Part shown: piece after piece, positions 1 through 8,776 of the stretch | Layout of the letters: each line of letters begins with the position of its first letter | Numbering within the stretch: position 1 is the stretch's first letter | Assembly: GCA_051278195.1 (NCBI GenBank) | Contig: JBNMQM010000008.1 | Location: 27,713 to 91,712, forward strand | Length of the DNA: 64,000 nucleotides | Direction: 5' to 3' | DNA from: JAHRVQ01 sp051278195 | GTDB lineage: Bacteria; Pseudomonadota; Gammaproteobacteria; Pseudomonadales; Azotimanducaceae | Notes under the pieces: generated by a model | The model's input: the letters and a program-made list of their open reading frames with translations, nothing else | What the model was told of the DNA's origin: nothing | Database searches by the model: none | Program-made: the position numbers and the translations under genes

Positions 1-351
1 CAATGGACGTTGAAAATGCCGTGCCAGAAGCATCGACGGGAGGGTGTTGCGGGTGATGTTTTCGAGAAAGAACTCGGTTTCAAAGTGGCGTACGGATTTT
101 TCAGGGCCCTTTTCCTCATTGTGTAAAAAGCCCGCGCAATTAATCAACCAATCGACACGCTCAAAGTTTTTTGCATAGGCTGAAACCGCAGAATCAATGC
201 TGGCGTCGAGCTGGCTAAAAGTCGCGCCATCAAAACTAGGCTTGTTCAGCAGGTAGGTACCAAAAAGATTAGATTCTGGATATTGTGTGGCTATGGCTTG
301 CGTCAGTGCCTGACCAATGCCACCTGAGGCTCCGATTATGACGATATTCAT
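1..351 (-). CDS. Short-chain dehydrogenase (SDR family), N-terminal part, runs off the window
   Basis: The minus strand opens with ATG at 349-351 and reads without a stop to base 1, giving 117 residues. The N-terminus MNIVIIGASGGIGQAL carries the glycine-rich dinucleotide loop (GASGGIG, residues 7-13), and NCAG at residues 71-74 matches the SDR NAG motif. The catalytic Tyr-x-x-x-Lys and the C-terminus lie outside the window, so the substrate cannot be judged. The compact N-terminal half resembles C-factor-like SDRs, which is an inference. The gene is divergent from the PLP enzyme at 618. Confidence 0.8.
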   Translation of the reverse strand, partial: MNIVIIGASGGIGQALTQAIATQYPESNLFGTYLLNKPSFDGATFSQLDASIDSAVSAYAKNFERVDWLINCAGFLHNEEKGPEKSVRHFETEFFLENITRNTLPSMLLARHFQRPL

Positions 352-554
352 TTGAGTGTTCGCTGTCTCTATTGAGTACACAAGAATACGAAAGGGAATG
401 AGTAGCGGATGATGCTAGTTGATTTAACGATTTAGCGGGACTAGACTGCGGGCGTTTTAGCGCGGTTTCAGGCAATGGGAATCAGCACCAAAACAGCGCC
501 GATTTGAATTCAGCTTGCGGGCGCTTTAATAAATTCCGCTAAAGAGGGCCAAGG

Positions 555-579
555 CCTACTTTAGCAGTAGGTTTTTTTT
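555..579 (+). terminator. Rho-independent terminator-like hairpin upstream of the PLP enzyme gene
   Basis: CCTACT (555-560) and AGTAGG (566-571) form a perfect 6-bp stem with loop ttagc, followed by eight T. It points along the plus strand, where no gene lies upstream. It therefore ends either an unannotated short transcript or an early-terminated transcript of the downstream gene. No T-run follows it on the minus strand. Confidence 0.55.
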
Positions 580-617
580 CGCCTATAGTTTGTCGGAATG
601 GGCAAAGAGGAGGAAAC

Positions 618-1844
618 ATGGCAGGGTTCAGTTCAAAGATTCTTCATGCAGATCGACGTGGTGGGGTAGAGCACGGCTCAATTCATAAGCCTGTGCACAC
701 GGCAGTGACCTTTGCTTATGATGATGCGCGTGATTTGGCTGCAGTTTTTCAAGGCAAAGCGCCCGGTTATACCTACGGTCGGCAGGTGAACCCAACGGTT
801 ACTGCCTTGCAGGACAAGATCACGCTGATGGAAGACGGCATTGCGAGTGCGGCGTTTGCGACCGGGATGGGCGCGATTGGCAGCACTTTGTTTAGTCTCC
901 TGCGCCAGGGTGATCATGTGGTGTCTTCCTCATTTCTATTTGGTAATACCAATAGCCTTTTTAATACCTTTGCTACTCAGGGAATTGATGTGACCTTTGT
1001 TGACGCTACTGACGTTAACAATGTGGCAGCTGCCATTCAGGACAATACCCGCCTGGTCTTCGTTGAAACCATTGCGAACCCTCGTACACAGGTAGCCGAC
1101 CTTGAGAAGATCGGTGAACTGTGCAGAGCGCGCAATCTGATCTACTTCGTTGATAACACGATGACGTCGCCCTATTTATTTCAACCCAAAACTGTCGGCG
1201 CCAGCCTTGTGATCAATTCTTTAACTAAGTACATCGGTGGCCACGGCAATGCACTGGGTGGTGCGGTCACGGAAGTCGGTAACTTCGACTGGACAACGTT
1301 TCCAAACATCTATGACAACTACAAGACCGGCGATCCAAAAACCTGGGCTATTACTCAAATTAAGAAGAAGGGTATTCGAGATTTTGGTGCAACGCTTGGA
1401 CCCGAAGCCGCTCACCGTCTCTCTATTGGGTCTGATACTTTGGCGTTACGAATGGAAAAAGCCAGTGACAATGCTGAGGCTGTCACGACCTATTTGAGCG
1501 AGCATCCCAGAGTGAAAACGGTCTACTACCCAGGGCTGGCGGAGCACGGACAGCACGATCTCGCCAGTAAACTGTTCAAAAAACCCGGCGCCCTGTTCAG
1601 TATTGAATTAGCGGATGGTCTGGATTGTTTCGACTTTATTAACAAACTTGACCTGGTCATTTGTACGAGTAATCTGGGCGATACGAGGTCTTTGTGTATA
1701 CCGGTGGCGCATTCGATCTTCTATGAAATGGGACCAGCCCGCCGCGCAGAGATGGGCATAGATGATTCGCTGGTGAGATTCTCGATTGGCATCGAAGACA
1801 CCGACGACCTGCTCGCGGATTTTGAAACAGCCTTGAGCGAGTAA
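618..1844 (+). CDS. Cystathionine gamma-synthase family PLP enzyme
   Basis: This is a 408-residue fold-type I PLP enzyme of the Cys/Met metabolism family (cystathionine synthases and lyases, methionine gamma-lyase, O-acylhomoserine sulfhydrylases). Visible landmarks are YTYGR (51-55) for phosphate binding from the partner subunit, TGMGAI (82-87), the PLP-ring aspartate in VDN (Asp179), and the Schiff-base lysine in SLTKYIGGH (Lys204). The start is well set by the ribosome site aaagaggagg, 7 bases before the ATG. Family members differ in reaction, and the sequence alone does not say whether it is a synthase or a gamma-lyase. The last 18 bases, including the stop, are repeated twice more downstream. 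Confidence 0.85.
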   Translation: MAGFSSKILHADRRGGVEHGSIHKPVHTAVTFAYDDARDLAAVFQGKAPGYTYGRQVNPTVTALQDKITLMEDGIASAAFATGMGAIGSTLFSLLRQGDHVVSSSFLFGNTNSLFNTFATQGIDVTFVDATDVNNVAAAIQDNTRLVFVETIANPRTQVADLEKIGELCRARNLIYFVDNTMTSPYLFQPKTVGASLVINSLTKYIGGHGNALGGAVTEVGNFDWTTFPNIYDNYKTGDPKTWAITQIKKKGIRDFGATLGPEAAHRLSIGSDTLALRMEKASDNAEAVTTYLSEHPRVKTVYYPGLAEHGQHDLASKLFKKPGALFSIELADGLDCFDFINKLDLVICTSNLGDTRSLCIPVAHSIFYEMGPARRAEMGIDDSLVRFSIGIEDTDDLLADFETALSE

Positions 1845-1880
1845 ACAGCCTTGAGCGAGTAAACAGCCTTGAGCGAGTAA
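1827..1880 (+). repeat. 18-bp tandem repeat, three perfect copies spanning a stop codon
   Basis: The unit acagccttgagcgagtaa occurs at 1827-1844, 1845-1862 and 1863-1880. The first copy is the end of the PLP-enzyme gene and contains its TAA stop; the other two are non-coding. All copies are identical, which suggests recent slippage or unequal exchange. Confidence 0.97.
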
Positions 1881-1951
1881 ACAAAAGCGCCTAGTGGTTG
1901 TCTCGATGGATTGATTCCGTAAACTACGCGTTTAGTTTTACAGTATCTACC

Positions 1952-2869
1952 ATGCCAACAGTTCCCGTCTTAGAAGCCGTTGTTACAACAGATCTTCCTC
2001 TGGCCAACAAACGTCAGGGCAAGGTACGTGACCTTTATGATATGACCTTGCCAGATGGCAGCGAGGGAATTTTGATTGTCGCGACGGACCGCGTGAGTGT
2101 GTTTGATGTGGTTCTGGCTAACGGCATTCCTGGTAAAGGCAAGATGCTGACGGGGTTTGCTAATTTCTGGTTCGATTTTTTTACGGATAAGGTCAATCAC
2201 CATCTAGTATCCTCGGATGTCCGACTGATCGATGGTCTGTCCGAAGCTCAATACGGCATGCTAGACGGTCGCGTTATGATTTGCCGCAAGTCTGAAGTGG
2301 TGCCGATTGAATCTATTGTGCGGGGCTATTTGACCGGCAGTGGCTGGAAAGACTACCAGCAGACGGGTCGGGTATGTGGCATTGAGTTGCCAGCCGGAAT
2401 GCTAAACAGCAGCAAGATTGATTCACCTATCTTCACCCCCTCCACAAAAGCTGCCGAAGGTCACGATGAGAACATCAGCTTCGAGCGTGCTTGTGAAATT
2501 GCCGGTCCAGATTTGATGGCACAGATTCGTGATACATCACTGATGATCTACGAAACAGCGCGAGATTTTGCAGCGCAGCGCGGCATTATTATCGCCGATA
2601 CAAAACTTGAATTTGGTATCAGCAATGGCAAGCTGACATTGATCGATGAGGTTTTGACGCCAGATAGTTCGCGATTTTGGCCGGCGGACCAGTGGCAGGC
2701 GGGGCGTGAGCAAAACAGTTTTGATAAGCAGTATGTGCGTAACTATACGGAGGAGTTGGTGGCCGCCGGTCAGTGGAACAAGGAGTATCCCGGTCCCACT
2801 CTGCCAGACGACGTTATTAACAATACGCTCGAACGCTACCGAGAAGCCATTGATAAGCTAATGGCCTAA
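1952..2869 (+). CDS. purC: Phosphoribosylaminoimidazole-succinocarboxamide (SAICAR) synthase
   Basis: PurC joins CAIR and aspartate with ATP in purine synthesis. The protein shows KVRDLYD (residues 24-30), the SAICAR signature around ESIVRGYLTGSGW and the second signature IADTKLEFG. At about 305 residues it is the longer form rather than the 237-residue E. coli type. The frame is open upstream to a TTG at 1898, but the ATG at 1952 (MPTVPVLEAVVTTD) fits the family N-terminus better; no strong ribosome site is seen at either. It converges on msrA with a 17-base gap. Confidence 0.95.
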   Translation: MPTVPVLEAVVTTDLPLANKRQGKVRDLYDMTLPDGSEGILIVATDRVSVFDVVLANGIPGKGKMLTGFANFWFDFFTDKVNHHLVSSDVRLIDGLSEAQYGMLDGRVMICRKSEVVPIESIVRGYLTGSGWKDYQQTGRVCGIELPAGMLNSSKIDSPIFTPSTKAAEGHDENISFERACEIAGPDLMAQIRDTSLMIYETARDFAAQRGIIIADTKLEFGISNGKLTLIDEVLTPDSSRFWPADQWQAGREQNSFDKQYVRNYTEELVAAGQWNKEYPGPTLPDDVINNTLERYREAIDKLMA

Positions 2870-2886
2870 TCACCAAAAAAAAATCG

Positions 2887-3522
2887 TTAGCTGGTGTAGC
2901 AGACGCCTGTGCCACCTAGGCCGCAATAACCGCCGGGCACTTTTGCCAGATACTGTTGGTGATAGTGCTCGGCATAGTAGAACCCTGGTGCATGTAGGAC
3001 CTCAGTGGTGATTTCGCCGAACCCTTCAGACTTTAGATTGTCCTGAAAGATTTTTTCGCTCGCTTTAGCTGCTTCGAATTGTTCTTCGGTTGAGGTGTAA
3101 ATTCCAGAGCGATACTGAGTCCCGATGTCATTACCCTGGCGCATGCCCTGCGTGGGGTTATGGCTTTCCCAGAATAAACTGAGCAGTTGCGAAAAGCTGA
3201 CAACCTTCGGGTCAAACACGACTAGTACGACCTCGTTGTGACCTGTTTGACCGGAACAGACTTCTTCATAGGTCGGGTTCGGTGTAACCCCACCGGCATA
3301 GCCTGCGGCGGTTGTGAACACGCCGTCGCGCTCCCAAAACCGGCGCTCGGCACCCCAGAAACAACCCATGCCAAAGATCGCAGTTTGCATTTGCGCAGGA
3401 AACGGACTCTGGAGTGGATTTCCATTCACAAAATGTTCGGCAGGCACAGGCACAGCTTCCGCGCGTCCTGCTAGTGCAGTTTCTGCTGTAGGTATTTCAA
3501 GTTTTTTCTGAAACAGGCCCAT
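2887..3522 (-). CDS. msrA: Peptide methionine (S)-S-oxide reductase
   Basis: MsrA reduces the S form of methionine sulfoxide, free or in proteins, using thioredoxin. The catalytic GCFWG motif is at residues 53-57 (Cys54), and the two recycling cysteines sit at 200 and 208 in the tail GGYCGLGGTGVCYTS. The length of 211 and the roughly 50-residue N-terminal extension match E. coli MsrA (about 212). It is a single gene, convergent with purC, and probably served by a promoter within 3523-3747. Confidence 0.95.
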   Translation of the reverse strand: MGLFQKKLEIPTAETALAGRAEAVPVPAEHFVNGNPLQSPFPAQMQTAIFGMGCFWGAERRFWERDGVFTTAAGYAGGVTPNPTYEEVCSGQTGHNEVVLVVFDPKVVSFSQLLSLFWESHNPTQGMRQGNDIGTQYRSGIYTSTEEQFEAAKASEKIFQDNLKSEGFGEITTEVLHAPGFYYAEHYHQQYLAKVPGGYCGLGGTGVCYTS

Positions 3523-3593
3523 GAGCGGTCTCCGTTGGAAAATTGATAGGATGATTATAACGCTTTATTAGCAGTCGTGAACCCTATGGACAA

Positions 3594-3631
3594 TCCTGAA
3601 CGAAATTAACAGTCCTGAACGAAATTAACAG
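3594..3631 (+). repeat. 19-bp tandem duplication
   Basis: The unit tcctgaacgaaattaacag is present twice back to back (3594-3612 and 3613-3631) in the gap between msrA and the enoyl-CoA hydratase gene. The copies are identical. Confidence 0.95.
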
Positions 3632-3747
3632 TCGCTGGACATATTGAGCGTCTTTAGCCATATCCATGGCTTTGAACCGGGGGGATGTGAAGCTGATAGA
3701 CTTTGGAGTACTGTGAAATCAAATAATGACAACGATTAGGAGGAACT

Positions 3748-4518
3748 ATGAGTGAATTTTGTAGCGTTGAAAAAGACGGCCGATTGACCATTATCACCAT
3801 CCAGCGACCTGAAGTGATGAACGCGTGTCATCCGCCGGCCAATGCTGAATTGGCTGCCGCATTCGACGACTTTTGCAGCGACAAAGATCAATGGGTCGCG
3901 ATTATTACCGGTGCAGGCGATCGGGCTTTTTGTGCGGGAAACGATTTGAAATATCAGGCATCGGGTGGCGAGATGTTTGCTGTGCCCTCCGGTTTTGGCG
4001 GTTTAACGTCACGTTTTGATAATCCCAAACCGGTTATTGCCGCGGTTAACGGCATTGCAATGGGCGGTGGATTTGAAATCGCGCTGGCTTGTGATTTGAT
4101 CATAGCGTCAGAAAATGCGGTATTTGCATTACCCGAGCCCAGAGTGGGTCTCGCCGCCTTGGCTGGCGGCGTTCACCGCCTGCCGAGAGAAATCGGCATG
4201 AAGCGAGCAATGGGTATGCTCTTAACCGGTCGTCGGGTATCGCCCCAAGAAGGCAAAGAACTGGGTTTCGTCAACGATGTTGTGCCAGCGGGAGACGCGC
4301 TCAACGCGGCTAAACGTTGGGCCGCCGAAATTCTGGAGTGCGCCCCTATTTCTGTGCGTGCGAGTAAACAAGCTGCTTATGACGGCATGGGTCAGAGTTT
4401 AGAATCTGCGATGGCTGGCAAGTATGACCAGATTCATACGCTTAGGCATTCAGCCGATTTTGTCGAAGGTCCCCTGGCCTTTGCAGAGAAACGAGCACCG
4501 GACTGGAAAGGAGAGTAG
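3748..4518 (+). CDS. Enoyl-CoA hydratase/isomerase (crotonase family)
   Basis: This 256-residue crotonase-fold protein likely hydrates or isomerises an enoyl-CoA. The oxyanion-hole segment AFCAGNDLK (60-68) and NGIAMGGGFE (101-110) are present. Both glutamates that act in true hydratases are there, Glu110 in GGGFE and Glu130 in LPEPRVG, so hydratase activity is plausible. The start ATG follows a strong ribosome site aggagga. It is followed by the wrecked nhaD; no other fatty-acid oxidation gene is adjacent, so the substrate is unknown. Confidence 0.88.
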   Translation: MSEFCSVEKDGRLTIITIQRPEVMNACHPPANAELAAAFDDFCSDKDQWVAIITGAGDRAFCAGNDLKYQASGGEMFAVPSGFGGLTSRFDNPKPVIAAVNGIAMGGGFEIALACDLIIASENAVFALPEPRVGLAALAGGVHRLPREIGMKRAMGMLLTGRRVSPQEGKELGFVNDVVPAGDALNAAKRWAAEILECAPISVRASKQAAYDGMGQSLESAMAGKYDQIHTLRHSADFVEGPLAFAEKRAPDWKGE

Positions 4519-4530
4519 TCAGAATGAGCG

Positions 4531-4554
4531 TCTATACTTGAATAAATGTATAGA
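4531..4554. promoter_or_regulatory. Inverted repeat after the enoyl-CoA hydratase gene
   Basis: TCTATAC (4531-4537) and GTATAGA (4548-4554) are perfect 7-bp arms separated by 10 bases. There is no following T-run, so it could be a protein-binding site for the former nhaD promoter or a weak terminator. I cannot decide between them. Confidence 0.4.
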
Positions 4555-4574
4555 TTCTTGTGCGGGGGAATTGC

Positions 4575-5225
4575 GTGCTGACGAAATTACTGGCAAGGCT
4601 GTTGGGTGTTGTCGGGCTCATAGCCCTGCCAAAGTTAGTGTTCGCAAGTTCAGCTGCTGCAGGTACTAGTAGCTCGATGGGTCAGACAGGTTCTGGTTGG
4701 GGCATGCTGGCCCTGCCCATATTCGTTGGCGCATACCTATTCGTTATGCTCGAAGAGTTTATTCATCTTCGAAAATCTAAACCGGTCATTCTTGCGGCCG
4801 GCATCATCAGTGAAGCGTGGCGCGTTTACAATCTGCATTCTATTCGCACTATATCAAAATGACGGTTTCCGGAGACGAGGCGGAATTTGGCTCGTTCAAT
4901 ATCTTTAACAAGGTCGCTCAAGCTGAGTGGGACACATTGTTGTTCTTTTTCGGTGTGATTTTGTGTGTCGGCGGTCATTGATAATATCCCTGTGATGTTT
5001 GCCATCCTCACGATGAACCCTGACATGGATCTGTAGCAATGGTTGTTGATCACGCTAACGGCGGGTGTGGGTGGCAGTTTGTTGTCCATCGGTTCTGCGG
5101 CAGGTGTGGCTCTGATGGGCACTGCGCGCGGCTATTACACGTTCTTTGGCCACTTGAAGTGGTCCTGGGCGGTTGGTCTGGGCTACTGCGCAAGCATCTA
5201 TGCTCATTATCTGGTGAACGGCTAA
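4575..5225 (+). pseudogene. nhaD: Decayed NhaD-type Na+/H+ antiporter
   Basis: Three pieces of an NhaD protein (normally about 450-500 residues) survive in order. Piece 1, from a GTG at 4575, encodes the signal-like first helix, the second helix and EEFIHLRKSKP with ILAAGII. It then jumps to unrelated sequence and stops at 4861. Piece 2 (about 4871-4980), in another frame, reads FNKVAQAEWDTLLFFFG and CVGG. Piece 3, back in the first frame, reads DNIPVMFAILTMNPDMDL, then an in-frame TAG at about 5034, then WLLITLTAGVGGSLLSIG to the normal-looking C-terminus. The conserved core between pieces 1 and 2 is deleted, as are about 40 residues between pieces 2 and 3. The gene cannot make an antiporter. 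Confidence 0.85.
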
Positions 5226-5230
5226 CAAGG

Positions 5231-6466
5231 CTAAAGGGAATAGCTGAATTGTAGCCAATATTTTCTAACGTCTCCGCTGGGGCGGGCACCATTGAAGCGC
5301 GCCCATTTCAACAGCAACTGGCCGCGCTCGCCGATTCGGTACCAGGCACCGACGGAGTGTTCTTTGCCGATGCGCCGGCGGTCGCCATCTGACTCAAACT
5401 GGTGTGCTGTGAATTCGACGCGACCGGGACCGACGTTGACGCGAACCGTTGCATACTGATCCCTTAAGCCATCCACGGGGGTTGTCAAAAACTGATCTGT
5501 AAAACCTTGGAATTTATGCAAGGTCGCAAGCGGCGTTTGAAATGCAATGTTTTGTTCTGACATGAACATTTCGCTGCCCAATAGCAGTGAGAAACGACCT
5601 CTTTTTAACATCAACTCGATGCGCTGATAGTGTATATGGTCCAGATCGACATTAGGTACTTGCGACAAGTTGGGAAATTGCCGAGCATATTCTAGGGTTA
5701 GACTCGGCGTAACTTCTGCCATCGGCCATTGCCCAGAGAAACGAATACCGCTGGTATTATGGTTGCCGGTGAGAACATCATCGTTGTTCAAACGGTAGTG
5801 ATAGGCAGCAATACTCAGTCGCTCATTAAACTGATATTGGAGGTTGAATACGTGACTATCATGGTGCTGACGGCCATCCGCTGCTTTACGACCGAATATT
5901 GTGTTCACCGCGTTTAGGTGTGCATAGAAGATCGACAATTCAGCGGTGGGTTTAGATACAACACTAATACCATCGAACGTCTGTTGGTTCTGACGAAAAT
6001 CTACAGCGCCAATGTGTCGCTCGTCATCAAGTTTGATGACCTGTCTACCCAACAGCAGAATAGAGCGTGGAACGCCGTTAAAACGAACATAGGCTTGGTT
6101 GATCTCTGTGATATCCGGGTCTGCAATGACAGCCGTACCTTCATCTCTGATGCCATCAGAGAAGTTCTCTTGAGTCAGGTTTGTGATGTTCTCTAACTCT
6201 AAGGTGAATTGGGCGAACCTATATTCGCCAGTTTCAAAACGAATACGACTGCGCAGTGACGCGCTGCTGGCATTGTCCAGTTGCTCGCTGTTGACATCTT
6301 CATAGTTGAGGCGAAATGTGAATTTGGTGCTGGTCGCGCGGAGGCTAGCCACGAATCCATCGCGGTCATGCGAATCATAGGCGTTCTGCAGGGCATCGCT
6401 GCGAGACCAAGGACTGTTGATCAGCAATACGAACAGAGTTGCGTAACGGGCGCATTGATTTAACAT
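5231..6466 (-). CDS. Probable outer-membrane beta-barrel (porin-like) protein
   Basis: The gene encodes 411 residues starting MLNQCARYATLFVLLINSP, a plausible signal peptide with cleavage near SRSDA, then a body of alternating polar and aromatic residues with many Gly/Tyr/Arg strands. It ends ...KYWLQFSYSL, a terminal aromatic/leucine pattern often seen in outer-membrane barrels. The frame stays open upstream to 6928, but that would place the start inside moaB, so the ATG at 6466 is chosen. It resembles alginate-export or phosphate-porin-like barrels only in general character; the solute is unknown. It is divergent from moaB with a 31-base gap, so the two promoters must overlap. Confidence 0.6.
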   Translation of the reverse strand: MLNQCARYATLFVLLINSPWSRSDALQNAYDSHDRDGFVASLRATSTKFTFRLNYEDVNSEQLDNASSASLRSRIRFETGEYRFAQFTLELENITNLTQENFSDGIRDEGTAVIADPDITEINQAYVRFNGVPRSILLLGRQVIKLDDERHIGAVDFRQNQQTFDGISVVSKPTAELSIFYAHLNAVNTIFGRKAADGRQHHDSHVFNLQYQFNERLSIAAYHYRLNNDDVLTGNHNTSGIRFSGQWPMAEVTPSLTLEYARQFPNLSQVPNVDLDHIHYQRIELMLKRGRFSLLLGSEMFMSEQNIAFQTPLATLHKFQGFTDQFLTTPVDGLRDQYATVRVNVGPGRVEFTAHQFESDGDRRRIGKEHSVGAWYRIGERGQLLLKWARFNGARPSGDVRKYWLQFSYSL

Positions 6467-6497
6467 GGGGCTCGTCTTAAAGAGCGAATGAATCAAG

Positions 6498-7001
6498 ATG
6501 GATGGTGCCTTACATATTGCCGTATTAACAGTGTCTGATAGCCGGACACGTGAAACTGATACTTCTGGCCAGTTTCTTTGCGATGCCCTTGTTGAAGCAG
6601 GGCACACACTAAGCGACAGACATATCGAGATCGATGATATGTACCGGCTGCGCGCAAAAGTTTCAGTTTGGATTGCAGACCCAAAAATTGAAGTGGTGCT
6701 GCTGACGGGTGGCACTGGTTTTACCAGCCGTGACTCCACGCCTGAAGCAATTGCACCGCTACTAGACCAGAAAATTGATGGTTTTGGCGAGTTGTTTAGG
6801 CAACTCTCGTACGCAGAAATTGGCACTTCGACGCTGCAATCCCGGGCGCTAGGTGGCATTGCAAATAACACCCTGATTTTTTGCATTCCCGGGTCTACTG
6901 GTGCCTGCAAAACAGGTTGGAATGGCATTCTTCAAACCCAGCTCGACATCAATCACCGACCCTGCAATTTTGCCGAACTACTCAAGAAAGGCAGTCACTA
7001 A
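6498..7001 (+). CDS. moaB: Molybdenum cofactor biosynthesis protein MoaB/MogA family
   Basis: MoaB/MogA proteins adenylylate molybdopterin before metal insertion. The 167-residue protein has the family TGGTG loop (residues 70-74) with SRDSTPEA after it, and the C-terminal GSTGACKTGW segment. Length and motifs fit MoaB better than MogA. The stop is directly followed by the moeA start, so the pair is one operon that acts in sequence. Confidence 0.9.
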   Translation: MDGALHIAVLTVSDSRTRETDTSGQFLCDALVEAGHTLSDRHIEIDDMYRLRAKVSVWIADPKIEVVLLTGGTGFTSRDSTPEAIAPLLDQKIDGFGELFRQLSYAEIGTSTLQSRALGGIANNTLIFCIPGSTGACKTGWNGILQTQLDINHRPCNFAELLKKGSH

Positions 7002-8201
7002 ATGCCCGGGAGCCTGATTCCTGTTGATGATGCTATTCAGCAACTGAATGCGCGTGCCAGAGTGCTTGTGGCGACCGAAACAGTATCGCTGCTAGGTGCT
7101 ATAGGTCGGGTGCTAGCGAAGGATATGATAGCGCCAAATTCTGTTCCTAGCGCAGACAACAGTGCGATGGACGGCTATGCCGTTCGAGCAGCAGATGTCT
7201 CTATTGGTGCGCTGTTGACCATTAGTGATCGAATTCCAGCCGGTACTGTTGGCAAGCCTCTGGCGGCGGGTACTGCGGCCCGTATATTTACCGGCGCGCC
7301 AATTCCACCGGATGCAGATGCTATTGTCATTCAAGAAGACACAGAGCTTAAGGGCGATCGGGTGGTGCTCAACACCGCACCCCAAAAAGGTGATCATGTT
7401 CGTGAAGCCGGCCAGGACATTCGTGCCGGTGCGACCATACTAACGAAGGGCAGGCGTTTGCGCGCTCAGGACATCGGTCTCCTCGCTTCAGTCGGTTGCG
7501 ACGAAATTTCCGTCTATGAAAAGCTGAAGGTTGGCGTCATGTCCACTGGCGATGAACTCGTTGACCCGCCCGCAGCGCTAGGACCAGGACAGATTTATAA
7601 TTCTAATCACTACACGCTGCAAGCGTTGTTGCTGCAATTGAACATGCAGCCAGTAGACCTGGGCATGGTCGCCGATACGCCAAGTGCAACAGTTGCGGCG
7701 CTGCAAAAAGGCCACCAAACCGCAGACTGCATATTGAGTAGTGGCGGCGTGTCTGTGGGTGAAGAAGATCACGTGAAGTCCGCCGTTGAATCCTTAGGTC
7801 AGCTGGAGCTCTGGCGTCTGGCCATCAAACCCGGCAAACCATTGGCGTTTGGCCACGTTGCTGAAACGCCCTTTTTTGGGTTGCCTGGCAATCCGGTTTC
7901 CAGTTTTGTTACCTTCATGTTAATCGCTAGAAATTACTTGCTGCGCTGCCAGGGTTGTACAGAAACGCAATTGACGACGGTTTACGGCGAAGCGGACTTT
8001 GAATTTAGAGGCGGTGGCCGGCGTGAGTATCTACGTGTTCAGCTTCACTTTGATGCAACGGGTCGCGGCACAGTCACTGACTTTCGCAATCAAGGTTCCG
8101 GCGTTATGTCATCCGTAAGTTGGGCCAACGGTTTGGCTGAAATTGAAATTGGCCAGAACGTCAGCAAGGGAGATCGTGTCAAGGTGCTACTACTGAGTTA
8201 A
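7002..8201 (+). CDS. moeA: Molybdopterin molybdenumtransferase
   Basis: MoeA inserts molybdate into adenylylated molybdopterin. The 399-residue length fits the family. The N-terminal signature NSAMDGYAV lies at residues 53-61, STGDELVDP follows near 187, and GGVSVGEEDH near 248 marks the MoaB-like domain. The C-terminal part from about 320 is the MoeA domain IV. It begins immediately after the moaB stop with no spacer, indicating translational coupling. Confidence 0.95.
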   Translation: MPGSLIPVDDAIQQLNARARVLVATETVSLLGAIGRVLAKDMIAPNSVPSADNSAMDGYAVRAADVSIGALLTISDRIPAGTVGKPLAAGTAARIFTGAPIPPDADAIVIQEDTELKGDRVVLNTAPQKGDHVREAGQDIRAGATILTKGRRLRAQDIGLLASVGCDEISVYEKLKVGVMSTGDELVDPPAALGPGQIYNSNHYTLQALLLQLNMQPVDLGMVADTPSATVAALQKGHQTADCILSSGGVSVGEEDHVKSAVESLGQLELWRLAIKPGKPLAFGHVAETPFFGLPGNPVSSFVTFMLIARNYLLRCQGCTETQLTTVYGEADFEFRGGGRREYLRVQLHFDATGRGTVTDFRNQGSGVMSSVSWANGLAEIEIGQNVSKGDRVKVLLLS

Positions 8202-8244
8202 GCGAACCCTGCCCAATGTCGGTAGGGTCTACTAGAGCGGGTGG

Positions 8245-8691
8245 CTAGCGCTTGGCGGTTTCGAGCAACTTAAGCTGCTGCAAGGGACCTGTGACGACCA
8301 GATAGCCGTTGTCTCGTTGCATTGTGTATTGAGCTTCTTTGCGCTGAGTCAGAGGAACATGGCTAATCAGGATGTTCTCGAGTTGGGTGCTATCGTCAGA
8401 AAGTACGTAGCGTGTGGTGTTGGCGAAGTTGCCGGTTTCGTCAAATACCATCAGCATGATTCGGTCGGCTTGCTCGACAGAACCGGCGCGAAGATAGATG
8501 TCTTCTTTGGCAATGAATTCTTTATTGCTTAGCCACATGCACAAAGAGGTCTCGAGCAGCTTTATATTGTGCTTGGTCGACACCAGGTAATGCCAGAGAT
8601 CAAAACTCTCGCGCTCGATAAGTCGATAGCTGGTTTGTTGTGCTGGATTCTGCACGAGGCATTTCACCAGTTGGGAAGATTCGGCGGTCAT
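8245..8691 (-). CDS. Hypothetical protein, 148 residues
   Basis: I do not recognise the family. The protein is soluble, without signal peptide or membrane helix, and mixed alpha/beta in composition, with three cysteines or fewer. It converges on moeA with a 43-base gap and is divergent from the small membrane ORF at 8777. The reading frame has codon use like its neighbours, which supports a real gene. Confidence 0.55.
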   Translation of the reverse strand: MTAESSQLVKCLVQNPAQQTSYRLIERESFDLWHYLVSTKHNIKLLETSLCMWLSNKEFIAKEDIYLRAGSVEQADRIMLMVFDETGNFANTTRYVLSDDSTQLENILISHVPLTQRKEAQYTMQRDNGYLVVTGPLQQLKLLETAKR

Positions 8692-8776
8692 AGCGTTGTT
8701 TTTTTGTTCCGATACTTCAAGTCTATTGGGTGTTAAGATTTACGCCAGTTTTTACCTCGAAATAATCGGAAAAGTT

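Noticed and set aside
4575..5225. Intact nhaD gene
   Set aside because: Frame change, in-frame TAG and missing core make it non-functional as read.
5231..6928. A long 565-residue version of the porin gene
   Set aside because: The upstream half runs antisense through moaB; the ATG at 6466 with a signal peptide is far better.
8206..8228. Hairpin after moeA as terminator
   Set aside because: The stem has a mismatch and no T-run follows.
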